From assembly GCA_963724065.1 (NCBI GenBank), contig CAVRTB010000006.1, forward strand, positions 434,001 to 498,000: DNA of 64,000 nt, in the 5' to 3' direction. Below are positions 52,988 through 61,551 of this stretch, piece after piece. This DNA comes from DASRIA01 sp963724065 (GTDB lineage: Bacteria > Actinomycetota > Thermoleophilia > Solirubrobacterales > JBBDJG01). A model generated the notes under the pieces. It worked only from the letters and a program-made list of their open reading frames with translations, was not told the DNA's origin and did no database searches. The translations under genes and the position numbers were made by a program. Within the stretch, counting starts at the first letter, position 1, and each line of letters opens with the position of its first letter.

Positions 52988-53527
52988 CCGTAGCTCCCAC
53001 GCGCGTTGGTCCTGTTGCGGGCCTGGCGCTGGTCGCGGGTTCGAAAACCGGGGTGGGTAAGGGCAGGGACCCGGGACGAGCAAGGACTCGCGCGACGCGT
53101 CGTTTGCGACGCAAAGCGCACGCGTCGCTCGTGAAAGAGCCGTCTGCGCGTGATTCGCATGAGGTGCGTCGTCCGGCAGGCGCCGGTCGACGAACTTTCC
53201 CTCCTGGCGTCCGCTTTCACGCATGGCGGGAGGGAATGTTCGGCGGCCGATGCGCGACACGGAGAGCTTTTGCCCGTGACCGCGACCTTTCGTCTGAAGT
53301 CTCGTGACACTCGCGCCGCTCAGCCCGGTCGCAGACGCCGACGATCCCTCTTCCCTCTACCCACCGGTTTTCCACGCCCGAGCTTGCGCCCGCGAGGCGC
53401 ATTCCGCGGCCGGAACAACGTGGTTGGGAACTGCGGCTAGCTGGAGCGCTCCCGCGGCGTGCCGCGAGTATCACGACCCTCAGAGCCGGAAAGCGCTGGA
53501 ACGACGGTAGAATCCCTAGGGGTTTTC
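52988..53527. other. 540-nt gene-free region with inverted repeats
   Basis: No ORF here looks like a protein. It holds a nested inverted repeat at 53092-53128 and another at 53197-53236 (TTCCCTCC / GGAGGGAA, 24-nt spacer). A -10-like TAGAAT (53508-53513) lies 14 nt before the ribD start. I see no tRNA, FMN riboswitch or mobile element. Confidence 0.55.
53092..53128. repeat. Nested inverted repeat in the ribD upstream region
   Basis: Outer arms GCGACGCGT (53092-53100) and ACGCGTCGC (53120-53128), 9 bp perfect. Inner arms GCGTCG (53097-53102) and CGACGC (53107-53112) with a TTTG loop. The two stems share bases, so they are mutually exclusive in one RNA. Confidence 0.55.
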
Positions 53528-54637
53528 TTGACGGACGGCGAACTGCGTTATCTGAACCGAGCGATCGAGCTCGCTGAGCTTGGCCGCGGTCACACGCGGC
53601 CCAACCCCCTCGTGGGCGCCGTGATCGCGCGCGACGACGAGGTGCTGGGGGAGGGCTATCACTCCGCCTACGGCGCGGACCACGCCGAGGTTGCGGCGAT
53701 CGCCGCCTGCGCCACGGACCCGGTCGGCGCGACGATGTACGTGACGCTCGAGCCCTGCTGCCACCAGGGCCGCACACCGCCCTGCACGGACGCGATCGTG
53801 ACCGCCGGGATCAAGCGCGTGGTGGTCGCCTCCGACGACCCGACCGACAAGGCGTCGGGCCGGGGCCTCGGGATCCTGCGCGACGAGGGGATCGCCGTCG
53901 AGATGGTCGACGGTGAGGTCTCACACGCTGCGCGCCTCTTGAACCAGCCGTTTCGCAAGCACGCCCGCACCGGCCGCCCGCACGTGCTGTTCAAGTCGGC
54001 GATGACGCTCGACGGCAAGGTGGCGACGCAGACCGGGGACTCCAAGTGGATCTCCGGCGAGCAGAGCCGGGAGCTGGTGCACAGTTGGCGCGCGCAGGCC
54101 GACGCGATCTGCATCGGCATCGGGACGGCGCTCGCCGACGACCCGCTGCTGACGGCGCGCACGCGCGAGGCGACGCGCCAGCCCGCCCGCATCGTGTTCG
54201 ACTCCGAGGCGCGACTGCCGATGTCCAGCCAGCTCGCGCGCTCGGCGCCCGACGTGCGCCTGATCCTGGTGACGTCGCGCGCCGCCGATCGCTCCCGCGC
54301 CGAGGCGCTCAAGGCGGCCGGCGCCGAGATCGTCGTCGCCGCCGGCGGGAACGAGGCCGAGCGGGTCACCGATGCCCTCGAGAAGCTCGGCGCGCTCGAC
54401 CTCCACGGGATCCTGCTCGAAGGCGGCCCGCACCTCGCGGGGGCATTCCTCGATGCCGGCGAGGTCGACGAGCTGCGGATCTTCATCGCCCCGCTCGCGC
54501 TCGGCGGCCGCGGCTCCCGGGGCTCGCTGGAGGGTCAGGGCTCGGACTCGATCGCCGAGGCGCGTCACGCGCTCTCGATGGACGTGCGCCGCGTCGGCGA
54601 GGACGTGCTGCTGTCGGCCCGCCTCGAGGAGTGGTAG
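53528..54637 (+). CDS. ribD: RibD: diaminohydroxyphosphoribosylaminopyrimidine deaminase / reductase
   Basis: 369 aa bifunctional. Deaminase: His52-Ala53-Glu54 (HAEVAAI) and the zinc cysteines in PCCHQGRTPPC. Reductase from about 150: KSAMTLDGKVATQTGDSKWIS and ILLEGGPHLAG. It carries out steps two and three of riboflavin synthesis. TTG 53528 has TAGGGG 7 nt upstream. An upstream GTG at 53459 is in frame but precedes the -10 (TAGAAT). The family motifs begin right after the TTG. Confidence 0.93.
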   Translation: MTDGELRYLNRAIELAELGRGHTRPNPLVGAVIARDDEVLGEGYHSAYGADHAEVAAIAACATDPVGATMYVTLEPCCHQGRTPPCTDAIVTAGIKRVVVASDDPTDKASGRGLGILRDEGIAVEMVDGEVSHAARLLNQPFRKHARTGRPHVLFKSAMTLDGKVATQTGDSKWISGEQSRELVHSWRAQADAICIGIGTALADDPLLTARTREATRQPARIVFDSEARLPMSSQLARSAPDVRLILVTSRAADRSRAEALKAAGAEIVVAAGGNEAERVTDALEKLGALDLHGILLEGGPHLAGAFLDAGEVDELRIFIAPLALGGRGSRGSLEGQGSDSIAEARHALSMDVRRVGEDVLLSARLEEW

Positions 54638-54640
54638 GCG

Positions 54641-55217
54641 CTGTTCACCGGGCTGATCGCCGAGCTCGGGACGGTCGCCGAGGCGAACGGCGGCCGGATC
54701 GCCGTGGAGGCGGACCTTGCGGCGGAGCTCTCCGAGGGTGACTCGGTGGCCGTCAACGGCGTCTGCCTGACCGCGGTCGAGCTCCGGCGCCGGCCGCTTC
54801 GCCGCCGACCTCAGTCCCGAGACACTCGCGCGCAGCTCGCTCGGCGCGCTGGCGCGCGGCGCGCGGGTCAACCTCGAGCTGCCGCTGCGGCCCGCCGACC
54901 GGCTCGGCGGCCACATCGTGCAGGGCCACGTCGACGACGTCGGGCGCGTCGCCGCCGTCTCGGATGCGGGAACGGCGCGCGACATGCGCTTCGAGGCTCC
55001 CGCAGGATTGCTGCGCTACGTGATCGAGAAGGGCTCGATCGCGGTGGACGGCGTGAGCCTCACCGTCGCGCAGGTCGACGAGCGCGGCTTCGAGGTGTCG
55101 CTGGTACCCGAGACCCTCGCGCGCACCACGCTCGGCCGGGCCGAGCCGGGTCACACGGTTAACCTTGAGGTCGACCTGATGGCCAAATACGTGGAGAAGC
55201 TGGTCGCGAGACCATGA
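54641..55217 (+). pseudogene. ribE: Riboflavin synthase RibE, CTG start and one-base frameshift
   Basis: Frame 1 from CTG 54641: LFTGLIAELGTVAEANGG, where the family has Met-Phe-Thr-Gly-Leu-Ile, then SVAVNGVCLTAVEL to about 54789. It then must shift one base at about 54789-54797 (CTCCGGCGCC, one C too many) to give FAADLSPETLARSSLGAL, GHIVQGHVDDVG, VDGVSLTV and a normal C-terminus stopping at 55217. Corrected length about 191 aa, normal for the two-domain lumazine-dismutating enzyme. The CTG follows GAGGAG by 9 nt, 3 nt after the ribD stop. A sequencing error is likely, since the pathway otherwise lacks this step. Confidence 0.85.
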
Positions 55218-56557
55218 GCGACAACCCTGCATTTGCGACGATCGAGGAGGCGCTCGAGGACATCCGCGCCGGGAAGATGGTCGTCGTCTGCGACGCGGAG
55301 GACCGCGAGAACGAGGGGGACCTGACCCTCGCCGCGCAGTTCGCGACGCCCGAGAACGTCAACTTCATGGCGCGCGAGGCGCGCGGGCTCATCTGCCTCG
55401 CGCTGACCGCGGAGCGCTGCGACGAGCTCGGGCTCGACCTTATGGCCGCCAAGAACGAGTCGGCGTTCGAGACCGCGTTCACCGTCTCGGTCGAGGCGCG
55501 CGAGGGCGTCACCACGGGCATCTCGGCGCACGACCGCGCGCGCACGATCCAGGTCGCGATCGACCCGCACAGCACACCGCCCGACCTCGTGCAGCCCGGC
55601 CACGTGTTCCCGCTCAAGGCGCGGCCCGGCGGGGTGCTCGAGCGCACCGGGCAGACCGAGGCGGGCGTCGACCTCGCGCGCCTCGCGGGCCTGATCCCGG
55701 CCGCGGTGATCTGCGAGATCATGAACGACGACGGGACCATGGCGCGCGTCAAGGACCTGATCCCGTACTGCGGGCGGCACGGTCTCAAGATGGTGACCGT
55801 CGCCGACCTGATCAAGTACAGGCGGCGCACCGAGAAGCTGGTCGAGCGGGTCGCGGAGGCGTTCCTGCCCACCGAGTACGGGGACTTCAACGTGGTCGGC
55901 TACCGCTCGCTCGTCGATCAGAAGCATCACGTCGCGATGGTGAAGGGCGACGTGGAGGCCGCCGCCGAGCAGGGCGAGGCGGTGATGGTGCGGGTGCACT
56001 CGGAGTGCCTCACCGGCGATGTCTTCCATTCCATGCGGTGCGACTGCGGGCAGCAGCTTGCCGACGCGCTGGGGAGGATCGAGGCCGAGGGCCTCGGGGT
56101 GCTCCTCTACCTGGCTCAGGAGGGCCGCGGGATCGGGCTCTTGAACAAGCTGCGGGCGTACAAGCTCCAGGAGGGCGGGCTCGACACGGTCGATGCGAAC
56201 CTCGAGCTGGGCCTGCCCGCGGACCTGCGCGACTACGGCATCGGCGCGCAGATCCTCGTCGACCTTGGGTTGCGGCGCATCCGGATCCTCACCAACAACC
56301 CGAAGAAGATCGTCGGGATGGAGGGCTACGGCCTCGAGGTGACCGACCAGATTCCGATCGAGCAGATGCCGGGCATCCACAACCACGACTACCTGCGCAC
56401 CAAGCGCGACAAGATGGGCCACACGCTCCACCACCAGGGACTGCCGCTCGACGAGCAGCTGTTCGCACAGGAGCGCGAGTCCGACCGCCGCAAGAAGGAG
56501 GTCGAGTCCCGCCTCGTGATGGGTGTCGTCGACCAGTCCGATCTCGAACGGGAATGA
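55214..56557 (+). CDS. ribBA: RibBA: 3,4-dihydroxy-2-butanone-4-P synthase / GTP cyclohydrolase II
   Basis: 447 aa fused enzyme. DHBP synthase half (1-205): DRENEGDL at 30-37 and GHVFPLKA. GTP cyclohydrolase II half: HSECLTGDVFHSMRCDCGQQ with the three zinc cysteines near residues 260-275, then QEGRGIGL and LTNNPKKI. It makes two riboflavin precursors, from ribulose-5-P and GTP. ATG overlaps the ribE stop (ATGA) and its TGA overlaps the ribH ATG. All four genes form one operon. Confidence 0.96.
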   Translation: MSDNPAFATIEEALEDIRAGKMVVVCDAEDRENEGDLTLAAQFATPENVNFMAREARGLICLALTAERCDELGLDLMAAKNESAFETAFTVSVEAREGVTTGISAHDRARTIQVAIDPHSTPPDLVQPGHVFPLKARPGGVLERTGQTEAGVDLARLAGLIPAAVICEIMNDDGTMARVKDLIPYCGRHGLKMVTVADLIKYRRRTEKLVERVAEAFLPTEYGDFNVVGYRSLVDQKHHVAMVKGDVEAAAEQGEAVMVRVHSECLTGDVFHSMRCDCGQQLADALGRIEAEGLGVLLYLAQEGRGIGLLNKLRAYKLQEGGLDTVDANLELGLPADLRDYGIGAQILVDLGLRRIRILTNNPKKIVGMEGYGLEVTDQIPIEQMPGIHNHDYLRTKRDKMGHTLHHQGLPLDEQLFAQERESDRRKKEVESRLVMGVVDQSDLERE

Positions 56558-57003
56558 ATCCCCAGGAGGACCGGTTCGCGATCGTGCGAGCCACGTTCTA
56601 TGAGGATCTGGCGCAGCGGCTCACGGCAGGAGCGCTGAGCGGCTTCGCGGAGCAGGGCGTGCTCGCGGGACAGATCGACGTCCACGACGTTCCCGGCGCC
56701 TTCGAGCTCCCGCTCGCCGCAAAGGCGTGCGCGGAGTCCGGCCGCTACGCGGGCGTCGCCTGCCTCGGAGCCGTGATCAGGGGCGAGACCGACCACTACG
56801 ACTACGTGTGCGACGCCGCCACCTACGGGATCGCGCGGGTCCAGCTCGACACGGGCGTGCCATGTGCATTCGGGCTCCTGACCGTGGACGACATGGGCCA
56901 GGCCCTCGCCCGCACGGGCGGTGGGAAGCGGGATTCCGGCTACAACGCGGCCATCGCGAGCGTCCACATGGCTCGTCTGGTCGCCGGGCTCCGCTCCGCC
57001 TGA
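56554..57003 (+). CDS. ribH: 6,7-dimethyl-8-ribityllumazine synthase
   Basis: 149 aa, short relative to many homologues. VPGAFELPLAAK, GAVIRGETDHYDYVCDAATYGI (catalytic His) and GKRDSGYNAAIA are the active-site blocks. It condenses the RibBA and RibD products, forming the substrate for RibE. ATG 56554 overlaps the ribBA stop. Confidence 0.94.
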   Translation: MNPQEDRFAIVRATFYEDLAQRLTAGALSGFAEQGVLAGQIDVHDVPGAFELPLAAKACAESGRYAGVACLGAVIRGETDHYDYVCDAATYGIARVQLDTGVPCAFGLLTVDDMGQALARTGGGKRDSGYNAAIASVHMARLVAGLRSA

Positions 57004-57008
57004 GGCTC

Positions 57009-57014
57009 TACACT
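57009..57014 (+). promoter_or_regulatory. -10-like element 9 nt before rpmB
   Basis: TACACT ends 9 nt before ATG 57024, just after the ribH stop. A leaderless promoter for rpmB fits the separate role of this gene. Confidence 0.4.
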
Positions 57015-57023
57015 CCCCGGCCG

Positions 57024-57215
57024 ATGCCCAAGGTATGTCACGTCTGCGCCAAGGGCCCGGCTTTCGGGCACAGCCGCAGCCACTCAATGGTCGCTACGAA
57101 GCGACGCTTCAACCCGAATCTCCAGAAGGTCCGGATCGACGACGGCGGCAACCACCGCCGCGTCTATGTCTGTACCCGCTGCCTGAAGGCCGGCAAGGTA
57201 GCCAAAGCCATCTAG
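57024..57215 (+). CDS. rpmB: Ribosomal protein bL28
   Basis: 63 aa. MPKVCHVCAKGPAFGH with CxxC, then SHSMVATKRRFNPNLQKV and YVCTRCLKAGKV with the second CxxC, so this is the zinc-binding (C+) form of L28. The structural zinc form suggests no zinc-independent paralogue is needed here. It sits before the fakA-recG pair, a conserved order. Confidence 0.96.
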   Translation: MPKVCHVCAKGPAFGHSRSHSMVATKRRFNPNLQKVRIDDGGNHRRVYVCTRCLKAGKVAKAI

Positions 57216-57232
57216 TCAGCCGGCCGCCTCCC

Positions 57233-58885
57233 TTGGCCGATCCCTCAATAGAAAGATTCCGCAAGGTCGTCGCAGCCGCTTGCGCCCAGCTGGAAGCACG
57301 CCGTCAGGAGGTCAACGACCTCAACGTCTTCCCGGTTGCCGACGGTGACACGGGCGACAACATGACGCAGACGCTGCGCGCGGTGATGGTGGAGCTGGAT
57401 CGCCTCAACGGTCAGATGGTCGACGACATCGGCCGCGAGGAGATCGTCAGCGCCGTCGCGCGCGCCGCGCTCCTGGGGGCGCGCGGGAACAGCGGCGTGA
57501 TCCTCTCGCAGGTCGTGCGCGGCGCGGCCGAGGAGCTGTCCAGCCGCCCGGGCGAGCTGGTCGACCCACAGCTCGTGTCGGCGGCGCTCGCGAAGGCCGC
57601 GGAGGCCGCCTACTCGTCGATGCGAGACCCGGCGGAGGGCACGATGATCACGGTGGTCCGCGACATGGCCACGCGCGTTTCCGCCGCGCTCGCGCACATG
57701 CCCACCACGCGGCTCGAGGTCGAGGCCACGGACGAGCAGCAGAACGCCGTGCTGGCGGAGGTGCTGGAGCGCGCCTTGCAGGCCGCCGAAGAGTCGGTCG
57801 AGCGCGGGCCCGAGCTGTTGCCGGTGCTGCGCGAGCACGGGGTGGTGGACGCAGGCGGCTATGGCATCACCTTGCTGATTGCGGGGGCGATCGCCGGGCT
57901 GCGGGGCGCGGGCGCCGAGTTGCCCGAGGTCGCCCACCATCTGGTCGAGCGCCCGGGCCCGCACGTGCACGAGTCCAGCCGCTTCCGGTTCTGTACGAAC
58001 TTCGTCGTGACCGGGACCGAGCTCGCCGCCGGCCGGACTTGGGTCCCGGCCCTCGAGCGCATCGGTGACTCCGTCCTGGTAGTGGGCGATCGCGCGACGC
58101 TGCGCGTACACGTGCACACCGACGAGCCCGAGGCGGCGGCGGCCGTGTTCGAAGGTCACGGGGAGGTCGCGCGGCTCGACGTCGCCGACATGCACGAGCA
58201 GCAGGAGCAGCGCTCCGCGCGCCTGTCCGGCGCTTCCACGGAGCCCGTTGCGCAGATGACCTGCGGGGTCGTCGCGGTCGCCGCGGGCGCGGGCATGACG
58301 CGGCTCTACCGGCAGATGGGGGCCCACGTGGTGGACGGCGGAGCGACGCTCAACCCGAGCACCTTCGAGATCCTCGCCGGGATTCACGAGGTCGCCGCCC
58401 CGGAGGTGATCGTGCTCCCCAACAGCGGGAACGTGATCCTTGCGGCCGAACGCGCGGCCGAGCTGTCCGAGAAGGACGTCGCCGTCGTCGATTCGCGCTG
58501 GCCGCAGGCGGGCCTCGCGTGCCTGCTTCAGCACGATCCCGGCGCCGGCCTCGAGGAGAACACCCACCGGATGCGCTCCGCGCTGGGCGACGTCGCGACC
58601 GGCGCCGTCGCGCCGGCCGCGCGCGACGACCGGCAGGGCCGCTTCGGCGAGGGCGACGCCGTCGGCTTCGTCGACGAGCAGCTGGTCGTCTGGGGCGAGC
58701 CGCGCGCGACGCTCGAGGGCGTGCTCGAGCGGCTCGCCCAGGGCCGCGAGCTGATCACGTGCGTGAGCGGCGCAGACGCCCCGCTCGACCACGCTGCGAT
58801 CGCCGCGCTCGAGCCGGCGGGCGTCGAGCTCGAGCTCCACGACGGCGGCCAGCCGCACTACTGGTGGTTGCTCGCCGCCGAGTAG
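57233..58885 (+). CDS. fakA: DAK2-domain protein, FakA-like fatty acid kinase
   Basis: 550 aa. N-terminal DAK2/DhaL domain with FPVADGDTGDNM (Asp37, Asp39 and Asp42 bind Mg-ATP) and GARGNSGVILSQ, then the FakA middle and C-terminal regions with NPSTFEILAGI and LPNSGNVILAA. FakA proteins phosphorylate fatty acids bound to FakB. It precedes recG, separated here by one NTF2 gene, as yloV does in Bacillus. Start TTG 57233 (no other start in frame before the domain). Confidence 0.87.
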   Translation: MADPSIERFRKVVAAACAQLEARRQEVNDLNVFPVADGDTGDNMTQTLRAVMVELDRLNGQMVDDIGREEIVSAVARAALLGARGNSGVILSQVVRGAAEELSSRPGELVDPQLVSAALAKAAEAAYSSMRDPAEGTMITVVRDMATRVSAALAHMPTTRLEVEATDEQQNAVLAEVLERALQAAEESVERGPELLPVLREHGVVDAGGYGITLLIAGAIAGLRGAGAELPEVAHHLVERPGPHVHESSRFRFCTNFVVTGTELAAGRTWVPALERIGDSVLVVGDRATLRVHVHTDEPEAAAAVFEGHGEVARLDVADMHEQQEQRSARLSGASTEPVAQMTCGVVAVAAGAGMTRLYRQMGAHVVDGGATLNPSTFEILAGIHEVAAPEVIVLPNSGNVILAAERAAELSEKDVAVVDSRWPQAGLACLLQHDPGAGLEENTHRMRSALGDVATGAVAPAARDDRQGRFGEGDAVGFVDEQLVVWGEPRATLEGVLERLAQGRELITCVSGADAPLDHAAIAALEPAGVELELHDGGQPHYWWLLAAE

Positions 58886-58888
58886 GGG

Positions 58889-59320
58889 ATGGTCCGTTCC
58901 GGGATCGAGCAGCCGGACGAGTCGAGCGTCGTGCTCGTGCAGCGGCTTTACGACGCCTGGGTCGCGGGCGACGCCGAGGCCGCGCTCGCCCGAATGGATC
59001 CGGACGTCGAATGGATCGAGCCGTCCGACACACCCGACGGCCAGACGTGGCGGGGCGTCGACGGGGTGCTCGCTGCGATGGTGGAGTGGACCCAGCCGTT
59101 CGAGGACTACGCGTTCGAGATCGTGGAGCGCGTCGACTACGGCGAGCGGGTCCTCTTCGCGCTGGTGCAGCGAGGTCGTGGGCGGCTCAGCGGCATCGAC
59201 GTCGAGTCGACGGTGTGGCACCTGTGGACCGTGAAGGATGGAAAGGCGGTCCGGCTCGAGATGTTCAGAGACAGGGAGGAGGCCGTGGCGGCTGCGGGCC
59301 CCGGGCAGGGAGGGTCTTGA
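58889..59320 (+). CDS. NTF2-like / SnoaL-type protein
   Basis: 143 aa alpha+beta barrel: LVQRLYDAWVAGDAEAALARMDPDVEW then TWRGVDGV and VWHLWTVKDGKAVRLEMF. A single-domain SnoaL-like protein without an assigned substrate. 3 nt after the fakA stop. A similar protein is encoded at 63213. Confidence 0.8.
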   Translation: MVRSGIEQPDESSVVLVQRLYDAWVAGDAEAALARMDPDVEWIEPSDTPDGQTWRGVDGVLAAMVEWTQPFEDYAFEIVERVDYGERVLFALVQRGRGRLSGIDVESTVWHLWTVKDGKAVRLEMFRDREEAVAAAGPGQGGS

Positions 59321-59328
59321 TCGGGGCC

Positions 59329-59334
59329 TAAGCT
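59329..59334 (+). promoter_or_regulatory. -10-like element 6 nt before recG
   Basis: TAAGCT ends 6 nt before ATG 59341. Confidence 0.3.
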
Positions 59335-59340
59335 GATCGC

Positions 59341-61551
59341 ATGGCCGACGATCCGCAATCCCCGCCGCGCGCCTTCGGGAGCGGCACCTCGCAGACCCGC
59401 GCGGCGCTGCTCGCCGCGCCGGTGTGCTCGCCGCGGCCCCGTCTGCTGGGCGCCCCGATCACCGCCCTCGAGGGAGTCGGGCCCGCCGCCGCGCGCAACG
59501 CGGCGAAGCTCGGCATCGAGACCGTGGGCGACCTGCTCGCCCATCTGCCCGCCGACCACCGTGACTACGAGCGCACCCGGACGGTCGCGGAGCTCGCGAT
59601 CGGCGAGCAGGCGACGGTCTCGGTGCGGGTCCGCAGCTGCCACGTGCGCCCCACCCGGCGCCGGCGCCTGACGATCCTCGAGTGCCAGGTCGCGGACGAC
59701 ACGGGCCCGTTGAAGGCGGTCTGGTTCAACCAGGCATATCTCGCCGAGCAGCTCACCGAAGGGACCAGCGTGCTGCTGCGCGGGCACCTCGAGGGTGGCC
59801 GCGGGGGAGCGACGTTCCGCGTCGCCGAGCACGAGGTACAGCGCGGCTCCGAGGAGGGGCTCGGGCGCCACACCACCGGCCTCGTTCCGGTCTATCCGGC
59901 GACGGAGGGCCTCACGGCGCGGCGCATAAGGGAGCTTGCCTGGATGCTGCGCGGGCTCGAGCGCCACGCGCCTGAGCCGCTGCCCGCCCGTCTGCGGGCG
60001 CGCGCCGGGCTGCCCGTCGCGTCCGACGCGCTCGCGACCGCGCACTGGCCGAGCGCCGCCGAGCACGTGCCGGTCGCGCGCCGCCGGCTCGCGCTCGAGG
60101 AGCTGTTCCTGTTCCAGCTCGCGCTCGTGACGCGCCGGCGCACCCGCCGTGAGGGCGGCGCCTCGGAGGCGCTCACGCCGCCCGGCGAGCTGGTCGCGGA
60201 GTGGATGCGCTCGCTGCCGTTCGAGCCCACCGGCGGCCAGCGCGCCGCGCTCGAGGAGATCGACGCCGACCTCGCGAGCGGCCGGCCGATGCAGCGCCTG
60301 CTGATGGGCGAGGTCGGGTCCGGCAAGACTGTCGTCGCGCTCTACGCGATGCTGCGCGTCGCCGAGTGCGGCATGCAGGCGGCGCTGATGGCGCCGACGG
60401 AGACGCTTGCCGAGCAGCACTACCTCACGATCCAGAGCCTGATCGGCGAGGGGCTCTTCGCGGGTGTGGAGGCGACCAAGATGGGTCCCCCGGTGGGCCT
60501 GCTGACCGGATCGACGCCCGCGCGAGAGCGGGCGGAGGTGCTCGAGCGGCTGGGCTCCGGCGAGCTGCGCCTGCTGGTCGGGACCCACGCGCTGATCCAG
60601 GACGCCGTCGTGTTCGACCGGCTCGCGCTGGCCGTGGTGGACGAGCAGCACCGCTTCGGCGTGCGCCAGCGCGCGGCGCTCGACGGCAAGGCGCGCGGTG
60701 AGCTGTCGCCGCACCTGCTCCATCTCACCGCCACGCCGATCCCGCGGACGCTGTCGCTCACCCTCTACGGAGACCTCGACACGACCGCCCTGCGCGAGCT
60801 GCCGCGGGGCCGCCGCCCGGTCAAGACCTGGGTCGTCCCGGAGCACAAGCGCGAGGGCGCCTACGAGTTCATCCGCGAGCGCCTGCGCGAGGGCCGCCAG
60901 TGCTTCGTCGTGTGCCCGCTGGTCGAGGAGTCAGAGGCGCTCCAGGCGCGTGCCGCGACGGCGGAGGCGAAGCTCCTCGCCGCGGGCGAGTTCGCCGCTT
61001 TCGAGGTCGGCGTCATGCACGGGCAGATGCACGCCCGCGACAAGCGCGCGGCGATGGGCCGGTTTGCCGCCGGCGAGGTCGACGTGCTCGTCGCGACGAG
61101 CGTGATCGAGGTCGGCATCGACGTGCCCAACGCGTCGGTGATCGTGATCGAAGAGGCCGATCGCTATGGGATCTCCCAGCTCCACCAGCTACGCGGCCGG
61201 GTGGGTCGCGGCGAGCACGAGTCGTACTGCCTGCTGTTCTCCGACGCGCGCTCGGAGCTGGCCTCCCACCGCCTCGCGGCTGTCGCCGCCGAGCGCGACG
61301 GCTTCCGGCTGGCCGAGGTCGATCTCTCGCTGCGCGGCGAGGGCGACGTGCTCGGCACGCGCCAGCACGGCCTCCCCGAGTTCCGCGTCGCGCGGCTGCC
61401 GGAGGACCTCGAACTGCTCGAGCTCGCCCGTGAGTGGTCGATCCGCATGCTCGCGGCGGACCCCGAGCTGGCCGACCCGGAGAACGGCGTGCTGAAGTGG
61501 GTGCTCGACCGGCGCTTCGGCGCGCTCGAGGCCGAGCCGATCGCTGCCTGA
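59341..61551 (+). CDS. recG: ATP-dependent DNA helicase RecG
   Basis: 736 aa. Wedge/OB domain (about 100-200), helicase core with Walker A GEVGSGKT near 323, DEQH near 434, TATPIPRTL and the RecG C-terminal RGRVGRGEHESYC. It reverses stalled forks and processes Holliday junctions. The N-terminal 40 residues (PPRAFGSGTSQTRAALLAAP) are an extra segment before the usual start LEGVGPAAARNAAKLG. Its TGA overlaps the rsmD ATG (TGATG). Confidence 0.95.
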   Translation: MADDPQSPPRAFGSGTSQTRAALLAAPVCSPRPRLLGAPITALEGVGPAAARNAAKLGIETVGDLLAHLPADHRDYERTRTVAELAIGEQATVSVRVRSCHVRPTRRRRLTILECQVADDTGPLKAVWFNQAYLAEQLTEGTSVLLRGHLEGGRGGATFRVAEHEVQRGSEEGLGRHTTGLVPVYPATEGLTARRIRELAWMLRGLERHAPEPLPARLRARAGLPVASDALATAHWPSAAEHVPVARRRLALEELFLFQLALVTRRRTRREGGASEALTPPGELVAEWMRSLPFEPTGGQRAALEEIDADLASGRPMQRLLMGEVGSGKTVVALYAMLRVAECGMQAALMAPTETLAEQHYLTIQSLIGEGLFAGVEATKMGPPVGLLTGSTPARERAEVLERLGSGELRLLVGTHALIQDAVVFDRLALAVVDEQHRFGVRQRAALDGKARGELSPHLLHLTATPIPRTLSLTLYGDLDTTALRELPRGRRPVKTWVVPEHKREGAYEFIRERLREGRQCFVVCPLVEESEALQARAATAEAKLLAAGEFAAFEVGVMHGQMHARDKRAAMGRFAAGEVDVLVATSVIEVGIDVPNASVIVIEEADRYGISQLHQLRGRVGRGEHESYCLLFSDARSELASHRLAAVAAERDGFRLAEVDLSLRGEGDVLGTRQHGLPEFRVARLPEDLELLELAREWSIRMLAADPELADPENGVLKWVLDRRFGALEAEPIAA

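Noticed and set aside
53033..53052. Possible tRNA T-arm (GGGTTCGAAAACC)
   Set aside because: The 5-bp T stem does not pair, and I found no matching D arm, anticodon arm or acceptor stem around it.
52988..53527. FMN riboswitch upstream of ribD
   Set aside because: GGGCAGGG occurs at 53061-53068 but the other conserved FMN-element blocks are missing, so the match is not enough.
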